Assembly (NCBI GenBank): GCA_018267925.1
Contig: JAFDXO010000182.1
Coordinates: 88,851-152,850 of the forward strand
DNA: 64,000 nucleotides
Direction of reading: 5' to 3'
Origin: Bacteroidota bacterium
Lineage (GTDB): Bacteria; Bacteroidota; Bacteroidia; Chitinophagales; Chitinophagaceae
This document shows, piece by piece, positions 32,774 to 42,424 of this stretch. Below the pieces are notes generated by a model that worked only from the letters and a program-made list of their open reading frames with translations, did no database searches and was not told the DNA's origin. Position 1 is the stretch's first letter. The number at the start of each line of letters is the position of its first letter. Made by a program: the position numbers and the translations under genes.

Positions 32774-33517
32774 TTATTGTTTGTTCATCAGGCGCAAAAC
32801 CTTTTCTACATCTTCCGGAGTATCTATACAATGGCTATCAAAACGAGTAATGGCGCATTTTATTTTAAATCCATTTTCAAGCCAACGTAACTGCTCTAAA
32901 GACTCAGCTTTTTCTAAAGATGAAACCGGTAGTTGGGTTATTTGTTCTAAAATGTCCGTTCTATAAGCATACATGCCTACATGCCTATAATACGAATGGT
33001 GTTCATGCCATTTTTTAAGGTCAATACCTTTGATATATGGAATAACCGCTCTGCTGAAATAAAGAGCCTCCATTCGATGATTTAAGGTAACTTTTACTTC
33101 ACCATAATCAAACAATACTTCAGGGTCATTAACCGGAATAATAAGTGTTGCCAATTCTGTTTTTTCATCTTGCAAAACAGTTGCCAATGTATCTATTTGC
33201 GTAGGGTCAATAAATGGTTCATCACCTTGAATATTGATCACATACCGTGTATTACTACTGATTTGCTTCAAGGCATCCCAACACCTATCTGTGCCACTTG
33301 AATGATCTGATTGAGTCATTACAACTTGTCCACCAAAACGCTGAACATGGTCAAAAATTCGAGCATCATCCGTTGCAACAATCACTTTGTTTAGAGATTT
33401 GCTTTGAGAAGCTTGAGTATATACTCGCTCTATCATAGACTTTCCTTCTATTTCGATCAGAGGCTTGCCCGGAAAGCGTGTGGAGGCATAGCGGGCAGGA
33501 ATAATTCCAACAATCAT
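32774..33517 (-). CDS. kdsB: 3-deoxy-manno-octulosonate cytidylyltransferase (CMP-KDO synthetase)
   Basis: The enzyme activates KDO with CTP to CMP-KDO for lipopolysaccharide core synthesis. It is 247 residues, normal for KdsB. Signatures are IPARYASTRFPGKPL (residues 6-20), VIVATDD, MTQSDHSSGTDRCWDAL, VINIQGDEPFIDPTQI, NHRMEALYFSRAVIPYI, HVGMYAYRTDILEQ and LEQLRWLENGFKI. It is cytoplasmic. Its ATG overlaps the stop of the KdsC-like gene (4 nt), so the two are translationally coupled, with the phosphatase first. Confidence 0.97.
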   Translation of the reverse strand: MIVGIIPARYASTRFPGKPLIEIEGKSMIERVYTQASQSKSLNKVIVATDDARIFDHVQRFGGQVVMTQSDHSSGTDRCWDALKQISSNTRYVINIQGDEPFIDPTQIDTLATVLQDEKTELATLIIPVNDPEVLFDYGEVKVTLNHRMEALYFSRAVIPYIKGIDLKKWHEHHSYYRHVGMYAYRTDILEQITQLPVSSLEKAESLEQLRWLENGFKIKCAITRFDSHCIDTPEDVEKVLRLMNKQ

Positions 33518-34197
33518 AATGGTTGTTTAGATATAGTTGAGTTAATGCTGGTAAAAAATTCAGGTTCGGTTAATTGGCGTAGTTGTAAATAACGCTGATA
33601 AGTGTCTGTAAAGTTTATTCTATGATGAAGCGTTTCGTCAAATTGCCCACCGAGGCTCATCAATAATTCGGCTATTTCACGCACTGCATAATGTCCTCCA
33701 TCGCTAAAGGTGAGATAGTCCACCAGCTTGTTTCTTATTGCATAGTCTGTTAGCAAGGTACTACCTGATCTTGTTACCATGAAACGAAGGCTGATTTTAG
33801 CAGCTACTGAAAAATCAAGTACATCATCAAAAGCAAATACAATCTCATTATGTTTGATCCCTTTTGTGTGACAAATATGATCTAATGCTTCTGTTTTAAA
33901 CTTGATACTGCTATACACTGCATCAAACTTTTCGCGTCGTGCAAGGGTTTGTGCTGCTATATTATTTTCTCCGGAAATAATGAAAATCTTGGGCAGTCGT
34001 CCGGTTCGCAAATAATGGTTAAAGCGAAGCAAATTTGTCCCCATAGAATCTATTTCATTAAAAGGACTACTGCCGTTTTCATTTTTTTCTCCCCGATTAA
34101 ATACACCATCCCAATCAAAAACATAGGCTCTTATGGCATTTAGTTTCTCTTTCAAAATAACCGGTTCGGTGATAAATGTGCCCTTAAAGTGTTCCAT
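33514..34197 (-). CDS. KdsC-like HAD phosphatase
   Basis: A 227-residue HAD-superfamily protein. Motif I is VFDWDGVF (DxD), a Ser motif is in IISGEN, and a Lys and the DD pair FAFDDVLDF follow. The C-terminal SDGGHYAVREIAELLMSLGG matches the KDO-8-phosphate phosphatase tail GGxGAVREVAELIL. This, with kdsB overlapping downstream, suggests it removes phosphate from KDO-8-P or a related 3-deoxy sugar acid phosphate. Compared with KdsC it has an N-terminal extension and a C-terminal ~25-residue tail, and motif IV lacks a Gly. It may therefore act on a variant substrate. The transaldolase-CBS gene lies ~190 nt upstream with its own terminator, so it is probably a separate transcript. Confidence 0.75.
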   Translation of the reverse strand: MEHFKGTFITEPVILKEKLNAIRAYVFDWDGVFNRGEKNENGSSPFNEIDSMGTNLLRFNHYLRTGRLPKIFIISGENNIAAQTLARREKFDAVYSSIKFKTEALDHICHTKGIKHNEIVFAFDDVLDFSVAAKISLRFMVTRSGSTLLTDYAIRNKLVDYLTFSDGGHYAVREIAELLMSLGGQFDETLHHRINFTDTYQRYLQLRQLTEPEFFTSINSTISKQPL

Positions 34198-34324
34198 TGT
34201 ATTGTTTTTATCTGGCTGTATTAATTAAGGAAAGAAGCTTATGACAAAGCAGATTTTCTGTTTTTGTTGATTTTCAATTAAGCTACGAAATTAAACTTTC
34301 AGCACAACGAATAGCACTCTAATT

Positions 34325-34358
34325 AATAAAAAAAGCGTCTCGAAATTTCGGACGCTTT
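34325..34358 (-). terminator. Terminator of the transaldolase-CBS gene
   Basis: AAAGCGTC (34332-34339) and GACGCTTT (34351-34358) pair, with inner CGAAATTTCG, and on the minus strand the stem is followed by a run of T. Confidence 0.85.
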
Positions 34359-34383
34359 ATTCTCTTAAAAAAGAATTTATTTT

Positions 34384-35397
34384 CTAAAGAGCATCTAAAT
34401 CTTGAATATCAAGCATACCAACCGGTTTACCACTTTCCGTAATCAAAATGGTATCAACATTTGTCTTTTTAAACAACAAATGAGCATCGTTCAATAAGGC
34501 AGAAGATTCAATACTGATAGGGTTTTTATATTCCATTTCACCCATCTTTTTATCCAGAATATTTTCTCCATCCTGTTGCAACAAACGACGAATATCACCA
34601 TCTGTAAATACACCTTTTAAGGATCCGTCAGCATTCACTACTGTCACTGCACCAAAGCCATATTCAGTCATTTTGATGATAGCTTCCTTCAAATTAGTAT
34701 CTGCTTTCACTATGGGGTTTACACCATTGGCAGCTTCACCAACGCGAACAGTCATTAATCTGGTATCTTGAAGAAACTGTTCCGTTCCAATTGTTGTGAA
34801 ATTGTTTTCTGTCAAGCCTTTCAGCACTTTTAGCGGAACAGTGATTGTGTGAACGCCCATATTGATAGCGTTGCGTACATGTTCTGCATGTCTAACGGAT
34901 GAAAACATAATCTTTGTATTGTATCCATACTGATAAACAGCATTAACACATTGCTCAACTAAGGCAAGAGCATCATGTCCTTGATCTTGCAAACGACCAA
35001 CTAAAGGGCATACATACGTTGCTCCGGCGTGCATGGCCATGTATGCTTGCTGAAGGGTATATACAAGGTGTACATTCACCAGTAATCCTTCTTTACGTAA
35101 CAAATAACAAGCTCGAGTTCCTTCAAGAGATACAGGGATTTTAAAAACGGTACGCTGTGGATCAAGACCAAGATCTAATTGCCGTTTTGCTTCTGCAACA
35201 ACATCTTCAGCTGTTTTACCTAAAGCTTCAATTTGCAATACAGGAACCATTTTCGATAGCTTGACGATGGTGCCGTCAATATCCGTAATGCCTTCACGCT
35301 GCATAAAAGTTGGCGTGGTTGTCAATCCATTTAAATAGCCAAGTTTGAAGCCCTCTTCAATTTCTTTGAGATTGGCGGAGTCGAGATATAATTCCAT
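34384..35397 (-). CDS. Transaldolase-like domain fused to KdsD-type CBS pair
   Basis: A 337-residue fusion. Residues 1-215 match the fructose-6-phosphate aldolase-like (TalC/FSA) branch of transaldolases: MELYLDSANLKEI, GLTTTPT, VFKIPVSLEGTRA with the Schiff-base Lys, and VCPLVGRLQDQG. Residues ~218-337 are two CBS motifs whose pattern (GFGAVTVVNADGSLKGVFTDGDIRRLLQQ, KPVGMLDIQDLDAL) is that of arabinose-5-phosphate isomerase KdsD. The sugar-isomerase domain of KdsD itself is absent. The neighbours are kdsB and a kdsC-like gene. FSA-type enzymes can join glycolaldehyde and glyceraldehyde-3-phosphate to arabinose 5-phosphate, so it might replace KdsD; that is a hypothesis. The CBS pair probably senses a nucleotide. 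Confidence 0.85.
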   Translation of the reverse strand: MELYLDSANLKEIEEGFKLGYLNGLTTTPTFMQREGITDIDGTIVKLSKMVPVLQIEALGKTAEDVVAEAKRQLDLGLDPQRTVFKIPVSLEGTRACYLLRKEGLLVNVHLVYTLQQAYMAMHAGATYVCPLVGRLQDQGHDALALVEQCVNAVYQYGYNTKIMFSSVRHAEHVRNAINMGVHTITVPLKVLKGLTENNFTTIGTEQFLQDTRLMTVRVGEAANGVNPIVKADTNLKEAIIKMTEYGFGAVTVVNADGSLKGVFTDGDIRRLLQQDGENILDKKMGEMEYKNPISIESSALLNDAHLLFKKTNVDTILITESGKPVGMLDIQDLDAL

Positions 35398-35602
35398 GAG
35401 AAACTAAAAGTAAAAAAATGAAAGTAATTACACCTTATGGCGCAATAAGGAGTGCAAAGGTATAAAGTTGAAACATAAATTTTGTGCTTGAAATTCATAT
35501 CATTAAAAAAACTTCAAATTACCCTATTCTGATCAATTGATAAAGCTCATCCATTTCGAACAAATTTTCTCTCATCTTTGCCACCGAAAAAAAATCACTA
35601 TC

Positions 35603-36193
35603 ATGAACCAATTCAGCTTATCTCAAAATATACTGACCTACCATCAATATCTAATACTTACTGAAACACTCTTAGCAGAAGGAAAAACAACAGGCTCCGA
35701 CCAAAGTGCTGAAATGCTTGAATATACGAGGCTCAATTTGCATCGAATGCGACGTTGGGATAAAACCTTACAATTGTTGCCAGAAATCGTTGCTTTGGCT
35801 CAAACGCAAGAAAAGCAAGATTGGTGGGTAATTACCGAGCCTTGGTGTGGAGATAGTGCTCAAATTTTACCTTTTATCAATGCTATTGCACTTGCCTCAA
35901 ATGGGAAAATTGAACTCAAAATTATCTTACGTGATGAGCATCCCGACTTAATGGATCAATATTTGACCAATGGCACTCGAGGTATTCCAAAATTGGTAGC
36001 GTTTTCGGCAAAGGGCGAACCCTTGTTTGTTTGGGGACCCCGCCCTGCAGAAACCCAACAAATGGTTTTAAATCTAAAACAGCAACCCGACTATTCTTAC
36101 GACAAATTAAAAACAGAAATTCATCTTTGGTATAGCAAAAATAAAGGCATCGCATTGCAAGCTGAGTTCAAAGAAATATTGTCCCGAAACTAA
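35603..36193 (+). CDS. Thioredoxin-fold protein (WCGDS type)
   Basis: A 196-residue cytoplasmic protein from the ATG at 35603; the open frame reaches to 35537 but lacks a likely start there. The thioredoxin-like fold includes WWVITEPWCGDSAQILPFINAIA near residue 80 and TRGIPKLVAF with the cis-Pro near 130. The motif is WCGDS, with one Cys, rather than CxxC, so it cannot act as a classic dithiol reductase. It resembles the 'thioredoxin family protein' common in Bacteroidota. It has no signal peptide. It stands alone between the KDO group and the TPR membrane protein. Confidence 0.82.
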   Translation: MNQFSLSQNILTYHQYLILTETLLAEGKTTGSDQSAEMLEYTRLNLHRMRRWDKTLQLLPEIVALAQTQEKQDWWVITEPWCGDSAQILPFINAIALASNGKIELKIILRDEHPDLMDQYLTNGTRGIPKLVAFSAKGEPLFVWGPRPAETQQMVLNLKQQPDYSYDKLKTEIHLWYSKNKGIALQAEFKEILSRN

Positions 36194-36227
36194 ACCTTTC
36201 GTTTGAAGACATATATTTTCTGAGTAT

Positions 36228-37922
36228 TCAGGGTAGTTGATTTGCTTGTTGAATTAATTGCTGAGGAATAGAAAAGCCTCTATGCTTCATAGCTTCAATT
36301 TGGTGTAAACTTTTTTGCTTTTCGTGCATTTCTAAATACAGAAGTAACAAATTGTTGTTTGCCGGAGAATTCATGGAATCGCGCGTCAGGTAACGTTCTA
36401 AATGTTTTGCTGCGCCTAAATTGTCTTGTTTTTTATGGCTTACCTGAGCTAAATAAAAATCACATTCGTAGTAGTCTGAAGTCTTTTGCTCTTTTAAGAA
36501 ATACTTTTCCGACTCAAGGACAGAATCTTGATTTTGCAACATTACACCATAGTAATAATTCAGGTATTTTTCATTCGGATTAAGTTGGTATGCCCTTCGC
36601 ATCATGGCATATCCTAATTGCTTGTCTTCAACCCTTGCACCATACATCATTACTGCATAGGCAGAGTGAGGTGACGTTTCTTCTGCTTGTGTCCAAAAAG
36701 TAAGTGGATCTTTAAAATATTGTTGATGGTGATAATTAATTATTCCCAAGAAAACTACCAAAGCACCTACTATCAATACCAGACTTTTATCCTCTTTCGG
36801 ACGAGTAAATAAAGCGGATTGAGACAACACCATCAATATTCCGATTATGGGTAAATATAACCGATGTTCGAAAGTTTGTTGATTGATTTTATCCGGCAGA
36901 ATAAGAAGTGGCAATATGAAAACAAAGAACAATAAAAATCCTGCAATAATGGTGCGTTTATCGCGATGTTTTGACCAAAGTAACAAAGCAATGATCAAAA
37001 CAATAGCAACTATGCCATATACATTTGAAGTGTCTTGCTGGATGGGGAATACACTGAGATTGAAAGGTAAAAAGATTTTTCCCAGATATTGCCAAATGAT
37101 TGGAATTTTAGTAAAAAAACCATGAAAAACACTTACCCAATCAATGGCTTCGTGCTTCATAGAGGCAGATGCCCGCGCTATCAAGTAAATAGCAACCGCA
37201 CCAACCCATAATAGAACCTGCCCAACCAATCGTTTCGACTTCCATTCTACATCAAAAAGCAACAGCAAAATGACACATAGAGCAAAGGGAGCAAAAATGG
37301 CAGTCTCTTTTGTAAACAATGCCAATAACAACGCCACGATTGCACCTATCAACCACTTTATTCCATTGCCTTTTGTGAAACGAATACTGCAAATAAAATA
37401 AGTCAAAACAAAGACTGACATCAAGGTATCATTTCGACCCGGAATCCAAGCAACTGCTTGAGAAAGTGCTGGATGAATAGCAAAAATCATTGCCAGCAAG
37501 AATGCAGTCAATTGTTTAAATTTCAACTCTCTAAAAAAACGATAAACTAATGCCACATTCATCATGTGGAAAAGAATATTTACGGCATGATAACCCATTA
37601 CCTCTTCCCCACTCATCTGATAATTTAGGATCATCGAGATTAAAAAAATGGGGCGATAATAAGTATCGTTTTTAGGATCGAAGACACCTCGTGTGAAAGA
37701 ATTAAAAACGTTTGACCATTGTTCATTAAAAGCTCGAAAATCACGAACAAAAATGCTGTCATCTAATTCAGTGAATCCAAAATACAAGCTGGTTGAATAC
37801 ACAATGACAACAACCAGCATGAGCCAAAGAACCGGATATTTTATCCCAAAATCTGATTGGGTTACGGCGCTTGTTTGAGGCTGTTTAATAGGAGTAATTT
37901 TATTTTTGCTTTGCTTACTCAT
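36228..37922 (-). CDS. Polytopic membrane protein with TPR tail, GT-C glycosyltransferase-like
   Basis: A 564-residue protein from the ATG at 37922. About eleven membrane helices fill residues ~35-410. The first luminal loop contains FTELDDSIFV, the acidic motif expected of GT-C glycosyltransferases (DD), followed by YYRPIFLISMILNYQMSGEEVMGYHAVNILFHMMNVALVYRFF, which resembles TMTC/O-mannosyltransferase-type proteins. The C-terminal ~140 residues are TPR-like (EKYLNYYYGVMLQNQDSVLESEKYFLKE...GAAKHLERYLT). It may transfer a sugar from a lipid carrier to exported proteins. Substrate and activity unknown. It is 50 nt from the Nramp-USP gene on the same strand. Confidence 0.75.
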   Translation of the reverse strand: MSKQSKNKITPIKQPQTSAVTQSDFGIKYPVLWLMLVVVIVYSTSLYFGFTELDDSIFVRDFRAFNEQWSNVFNSFTRGVFDPKNDTYYRPIFLISMILNYQMSGEEVMGYHAVNILFHMMNVALVYRFFRELKFKQLTAFLLAMIFAIHPALSQAVAWIPGRNDTLMSVFVLTYFICSIRFTKGNGIKWLIGAIVALLLALFTKETAIFAPFALCVILLLLFDVEWKSKRLVGQVLLWVGAVAIYLIARASASMKHEAIDWVSVFHGFFTKIPIIWQYLGKIFLPFNLSVFPIQQDTSNVYGIVAIVLIIALLLWSKHRDKRTIIAGFLLFFVFILPLLILPDKINQQTFEHRLYLPIIGILMVLSQSALFTRPKEDKSLVLIVGALVVFLGIINYHHQQYFKDPLTFWTQAEETSPHSAYAVMMYGARVEDKQLGYAMMRRAYQLNPNEKYLNYYYGVMLQNQDSVLESEKYFLKEQKTSDYYECDFYLAQVSHKKQDNLGAAKHLERYLTRDSMNSPANNNLLLLYLEMHEKQKSLHQIEAMKHRGFSIPQQLIQQANQLP

Positions 37923-37972
37923 GCTACATGGAATGAGATAAATGAATAGTCGAAAAAAAACTAACAAAGTAA

Positions 37973-39841
37973 TTACTTAGCAATAAAAATAGGAACGGTT
38001 ACCAAATGGCGAACACGATTAATCGTTTCACCCAACACAAAATCCTTAATTGCTTTATGTCCATGACTACCTAAAATAAGCAAATCAGCCTCACTTTCTT
38101 TCACTAAACGAGCAATTTCTCCAGAACGATTCCTATATCCCAGTAAAGCTTTGACCTTATGTTGATTTCGTTCAAAAAAATGAACATACTCCGATATCAT
38201 TCTTTTGTCTTCTCTTACTTCATAATCTTCACTATTAGCTCCAATCAATTTAGCGGATGCACTTTCTACTACATGAATCAACACAAACTCGGTGTCTGAT
38301 TGGGCAAATTGAAGTGCATATTTAATAACGGTTTTATCCTTATGGCTAAAGTCTAAAGCAAGAGCAATCTTTTTAAAACTTGAAGTATGAATTGTGTTTA
38401 ACTCTTCCATGATTACTTCATTATGAATACGGCTTTCTGCTTGTTTTTTACGTAAGAAAAGTGGATAAACGAAAGTAATAATCAACAAAAGAAATAGCCC
38501 AATTTCAGTACTAATAATTAAGAACTTTACTGCTACTGAATTTGTATCATGAAGCCATTCTAAAGCTGTTTCATAAACCAATTTAAGATTTAGTGAAACA
38601 ATTACAATGGCAATCAGCCAACCGGCAAATTTTGTTTTTTTGTTGATGACAAACAAGCCCATATTTTTTTTGTCACTAACAAAATGGATAAGCGGAATTA
38701 CGGCAAAAGCAAGTTGCATACTAAGCAACACTTGACTGAACACCAGCATTTCATCTACCATACCATCTCCAAAAAAGAGAATTGTTAGCACAGCCGGAAC
38801 TATTGCTAACATACGAGTTAGCAACCTTCTTGCCCAAGGATTCATCCTTAAGCGTAAATAACCTTCCATCACAATTTGACCGGCAAGCGTACCTGTAACG
38901 GTAGAACTTTGTCCGGCTGCAATCAAGGCAATGGCAAAAAGATGTGAAGCCCATTTACTGCCCATCAGAGGTGCCAGTAATTGATGAGCATCACCCAAAG
39001 AAGCAACGGTAGTATGACCACTTTTAAAAAATACTGCTGCCGCAAGAATCAAAATAGCCGCATTGACAAAAAAAGCTGCATTTAAGGCTATCACACTATC
39101 CCAAACATTCAGGCGAATTGCCCTTCGGATAGAAGCATCATCTCTATTGATTTTTCGAGTTTGTACCAATGCAGAATGCAGATATAAATTGTGTGGCATT
39201 ACTGTTGCTCCTATGATTCCAATGGCAATGTACAGAGCCGTATAATTAGGTAGAGATGGAATAAACCCTCGTGCTATTTCATGCATGTCAGGTTTTGCCA
39301 AAAAAATCTCGACCATAAAACAAACACTAATGATGGCTATTAAAGCGATAATAAAAGCTTCCATTTTTCTCATCCCAAGTCGTTGCAGGTAGAGAAGCAA
39401 AATAGTATCCAACAAAGTGATGCAAACACCCCATAACAGAGGAATGCCAAGTAATAAATTTAATCCTACTGCCATGCCCAACACTTCTGCTAAATCGCAA
39501 GCGGCAATAGCTATTTCAGCCAAAATATAAAGAATGAAATTGACACTGCGTGGATATGTTTCCCGATTACATTGCGCTAAATCACGACCTAAAACAATGC
39601 CTAAACGAGCACTGAGAGACTGAAGCAAAAGTGCCATCAAATTGCTCATCAATAAAACCCAAATCAAGGTGTAGCCAAATTGACTACCTCCAGCCAAATC
39701 AGTTGCCCAATTTCCGGGATCCATATAACCCACACTCACTAAATAAGCAGGCCCAAAAAAGGCAGCTATTCGTCGCCATCGTTTATTTGAAGTAGAGGGA
39801 TCAATACTTTCGTGAACATCATGAAGTGATTTGTGGGTCAT
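37973..39841 (-). CDS. Nramp-family divalent metal transporter fused to a UspA domain
   Basis: A 622-residue fusion from the ATG at 39841 (an upstream TTG at 39862 would add seven). Residues ~25-480 are an Nramp/MntH transporter: GPAYLVSVGYMDPGNWATDL with the DPGN metal-site motif, and GATVMPHNLYLHSALVQTR with the MPHN motif of the other metal site. About twelve membrane helices are visible. From ~488, FKKIALALDFSHKDKTVIKYALQFAQSD...LLILGSHGHKAIKDFVLGETINRVRHLVTVPIFI is a universal-stress domain with its ATP-binding GSHGH signature. Mn or Fe uptake is inferred from the family. The UspA part may regulate transport by ATP level. The gene abuts the YfhO gene (22 nt) on the same strand. Confidence 0.92.
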   Translation of the reverse strand: MTHKSLHDVHESIDPSTSNKRWRRIAAFFGPAYLVSVGYMDPGNWATDLAGGSQFGYTLIWVLLMSNLMALLLQSLSARLGIVLGRDLAQCNRETYPRSVNFILYILAEIAIAACDLAEVLGMAVGLNLLLGIPLLWGVCITLLDTILLLYLQRLGMRKMEAFIIALIAIISVCFMVEIFLAKPDMHEIARGFIPSLPNYTALYIAIGIIGATVMPHNLYLHSALVQTRKINRDDASIRRAIRLNVWDSVIALNAAFFVNAAILILAAAVFFKSGHTTVASLGDAHQLLAPLMGSKWASHLFAIALIAAGQSSTVTGTLAGQIVMEGYLRLRMNPWARRLLTRMLAIVPAVLTILFFGDGMVDEMLVFSQVLLSMQLAFAVIPLIHFVSDKKNMGLFVINKKTKFAGWLIAIVIVSLNLKLVYETALEWLHDTNSVAVKFLIISTEIGLFLLLIITFVYPLFLRKKQAESRIHNEVIMEELNTIHTSSFKKIALALDFSHKDKTVIKYALQFAQSDTEFVLIHVVESASAKLIGANSEDYEVREDKRMISEYVHFFERNQHKVKALLGYRNRSGEIARLVKESEADLLILGSHGHKAIKDFVLGETINRVRHLVTVPIFIAK

Positions 39842-39862
39842 TCTGTGGGTGTGATTAAGCAA

Positions 39863-42337
39863 TTACAAATCGTCGGTAATAGAGCCGGGTTCTTTTTGCT
39901 TGATTCCGGCATAAATACCTATAAACAAAAGTGCAATCAATGTCAAACTACTCACCATTGCTATGTTATTTCCGGTAGTGAAACTTGAAGGACGAAAATG
40001 AAACTCAATTCGTTTGCTGTTTGCCGGAACTTTTAATGCTCTAAGAACATAGTTTACACGTAAGATTTCTGCAGGTTTGCCATCAATCGTTGCTTCCCAA
40101 CCATAAGGATACCATATATCGGAGAAAACAGCCAAGCCATTTTGAGTATTATTGGATTCGAAGATGAGATCATTCAAACCATAACGTAATAATTTAATTG
40201 ACGAAGTGCTGTCTTTACTAAACGTATAATTGTTCAACTGGTCATGATAATGGTCACGTAAAATTGCTGTACTTTTTGGATCAAATTCATTGGTTACTAT
40301 TGCCGTATCGCCCAAAGAAGTCGCATGAAGCAAATTCATTTCTTCATCTGCTGTTTTTGCCCATTTCACACTGCTCACAAACCAAGCATTGCCTAAGGCA
40401 GCACTATTGGGTTGATAAACAGGACCCTGTTGACCGGCATTAAAGATGATGTATTTAGTATTGAGCATGTTTAGCACTTGCGAATTAAACTTACCTTGCG
40501 TATGAGAGCCACCCATTTGCATGTCAATTAAATCTTGATAAATCTCCATTTTGGCAGGTGAATACCCGCCAATACATTTATGGAAATATGCTTGCACCGC
40601 ATCATTGTAGGTATTTTTTGAAAGATCAAGCACCCGATAGTATGGGTCTTTGTCTTGCATGATTTGTTTATCAACCGGACGCGGTTGAAACAAAGCTTCA
40701 TAATCAGTTGCGTCTTCATAGTTACCTTCTCCTAAAAAGTTTTTATCTACCGATATCAAATCAACCGCTACTAATATGCCTATTCCGGCAATCAATATTG
40801 TTTTATTCGCTTTAGACTTGATAAATGCCCATATTAAGCCTGCAGCAAGAATTATAAAAACGGCACTGGTTAATCCGCTCTTAGTAGCCAAGCTTGCACG
40901 GTCACTTTTTAATGCACCCATGATTTGTTGTGGTAATTGAGCATCATTGGTAGGGTTGGAAAAGTCAAAAAACATATTACCACCCACGCCCAATAAAACA
41001 CATATACCGGCTGTCAATCCAACAGCTATTTTCATTTTTTTCAACACTTCCTCATCTGAAAATTTCTTTCTTAAAATTTCAGACAAACCCCAAATTCCAA
41101 CTAATGGAAAAAGCAATTGCGGCACCACCAAGATCATGGTAGGGGTACGAAACTTATTGTACATCGGCAAATGGTCAAACAACCAATAGTTAAGTCCTGC
41201 CAAGTTTTTGCCCCAAGACATCATAATAGTTAGAACACAAACAGAAAGAATCCACCATTTATGTGAACTACGAATCACCAACATGCCTAACACAAAGAGG
41301 AAGCAAACAATTGCCCCAAAATATACCGGTCCTGAAACAAAGGGTTGAGGACCCCAATACATAGGGATAGCTGATGCCTGTGTGCCAACCAAAGCCTCTG
41401 TTTCAGGGGCTTTATCAATTGGCATACTGGATGAGCCACCATACAGATTAGGGATCAACAAACAGAAAGTTTCACCAATTCCATTGCTCCATTGAAAAGC
41501 ATAATCTTTGTCTAATCCACCTGCTTTTTTGTTGGCATCGTGATTGATAGTCAGTTCACTTTCCCCACCACGCATGGTTGTCTTAGCATATTCTTTAGTA
41601 GTGAGAATAGAAGCCATACTTGTTCCCAAACCTATGCCGGCAATGATGCCTGAAAGAAGTGTTGCTAAAATGAATTGTTTGAAATTTCCCTTGTTTTGAA
41701 TGGTTGATATTAGTTTGCCAATCCAATAAAAACCCAGCATAATGAAGGCATAGTACAAAACCTGATAGTGATTGGTGCCTACTAACAAAGCCATGGAAAT
41801 TCCGAGTAAAGCTGCGCCGGTCAACCATTTCCCCCTAAAGACCATAATAAAACCGGCAAAAACAGCAGGCATATAACCGATGGCAAGCATTTTAGTGTCA
41901 TGTCCTGCACTAATTATGACCACATTGTAAGTAGCAAAAGCATACGCAATACTCCCAATCAACGCCAACCAACGATCAATTTTCATTACGAGCATCAGCA
42001 CATAAAAACAAAGCATGGCCAGAAATAGAAAATGGGCAGGCTTAGCTAAGAAGCCGATCAGCACTGTTTGCAAGTGTCCTACATAATTTTTGTTTTCAGG
42101 AATACCAATGGTGTAGTTAGGCATTCCTCCAAACATGCTATTTGTCCAAAGTGGGTTGATACCTGTACTGTCATGGTAGGCTTCTGTTTCATGATACATA
42201 GCCTTCCACGAAATGTTATCGTGTTGATTCAGAACCTTTCCTTGAAGGGCGGGATAACAATACAAAAGTGCTAAAGCTGCAAAACCGATGATGATATAAA
42301 CATGCGGAAGTAGCTTTTTAAAATCGAAAGACTGCAT
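39863..42337 (-). CDS. YfhO family membrane protein
   Basis: A polytopic inner-membrane protein of 824 residues with many helices and a periplasmic C-terminal part. The N-terminus QHDNISWKAMYHETEAYHDSTGINPLWTNSMFGGMPNYTIG and the late segments (VFSDIWYPYGWEATIDGKPAEILRVNYVLRALKVPANSKRIEFHFRPSSFTTGN) match the YfhO family of Bacteroidota and Firmicutes. YfhO in Bacillus is linked to glycosylation of lipoteichoic acid, so this is likely a GT-C-type glycosyltransferase acting on surface polymers. Substrate unknown. It lies 21 nt upstream of the Nramp-USP gene, and with the TPR membrane protein the three might be cotranscribed. Confidence 0.85.
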   Translation of the reverse strand: MQSFDFKKLLPHVYIIIGFAALALLYCYPALQGKVLNQHDNISWKAMYHETEAYHDSTGINPLWTNSMFGGMPNYTIGIPENKNYVGHLQTVLIGFLAKPAHFLFLAMLCFYVLMLVMKIDRWLALIGSIAYAFATYNVVIISAGHDTKMLAIGYMPAVFAGFIMVFRGKWLTGAALLGISMALLVGTNHYQVLYYAFIMLGFYWIGKLISTIQNKGNFKQFILATLLSGIIAGIGLGTSMASILTTKEYAKTTMRGGESELTINHDANKKAGGLDKDYAFQWSNGIGETFCLLIPNLYGGSSSMPIDKAPETEALVGTQASAIPMYWGPQPFVSGPVYFGAIVCFLFVLGMLVIRSSHKWWILSVCVLTIMMSWGKNLAGLNYWLFDHLPMYNKFRTPTMILVVPQLLFPLVGIWGLSEILRKKFSDEEVLKKMKIAVGLTAGICVLLGVGGNMFFDFSNPTNDAQLPQQIMGALKSDRASLATKSGLTSAVFIILAAGLIWAFIKSKANKTILIAGIGILVAVDLISVDKNFLGEGNYEDATDYEALFQPRPVDKQIMQDKDPYYRVLDLSKNTYNDAVQAYFHKCIGGYSPAKMEIYQDLIDMQMGGSHTQGKFNSQVLNMLNTKYIIFNAGQQGPVYQPNSAALGNAWFVSSVKWAKTADEEMNLLHATSLGDTAIVTNEFDPKSTAILRDHYHDQLNNYTFSKDSTSSIKLLRYGLNDLIFESNNTQNGLAVFSDIWYPYGWEATIDGKPAEILRVNYVLRALKVPANSKRIEFHFRPSSFTTGNNIAMVSSLTLIALLFIGIYAGIKQKEPGSITDDL

Positions 42338-42424
42338 AGATTATTATTGGAGAAACAAAAATAATAGTTCTGTTTACTAAGCGAAATTGAATTTATCTGA
42401 TCTTACTCGAATGTTGAAGATACG

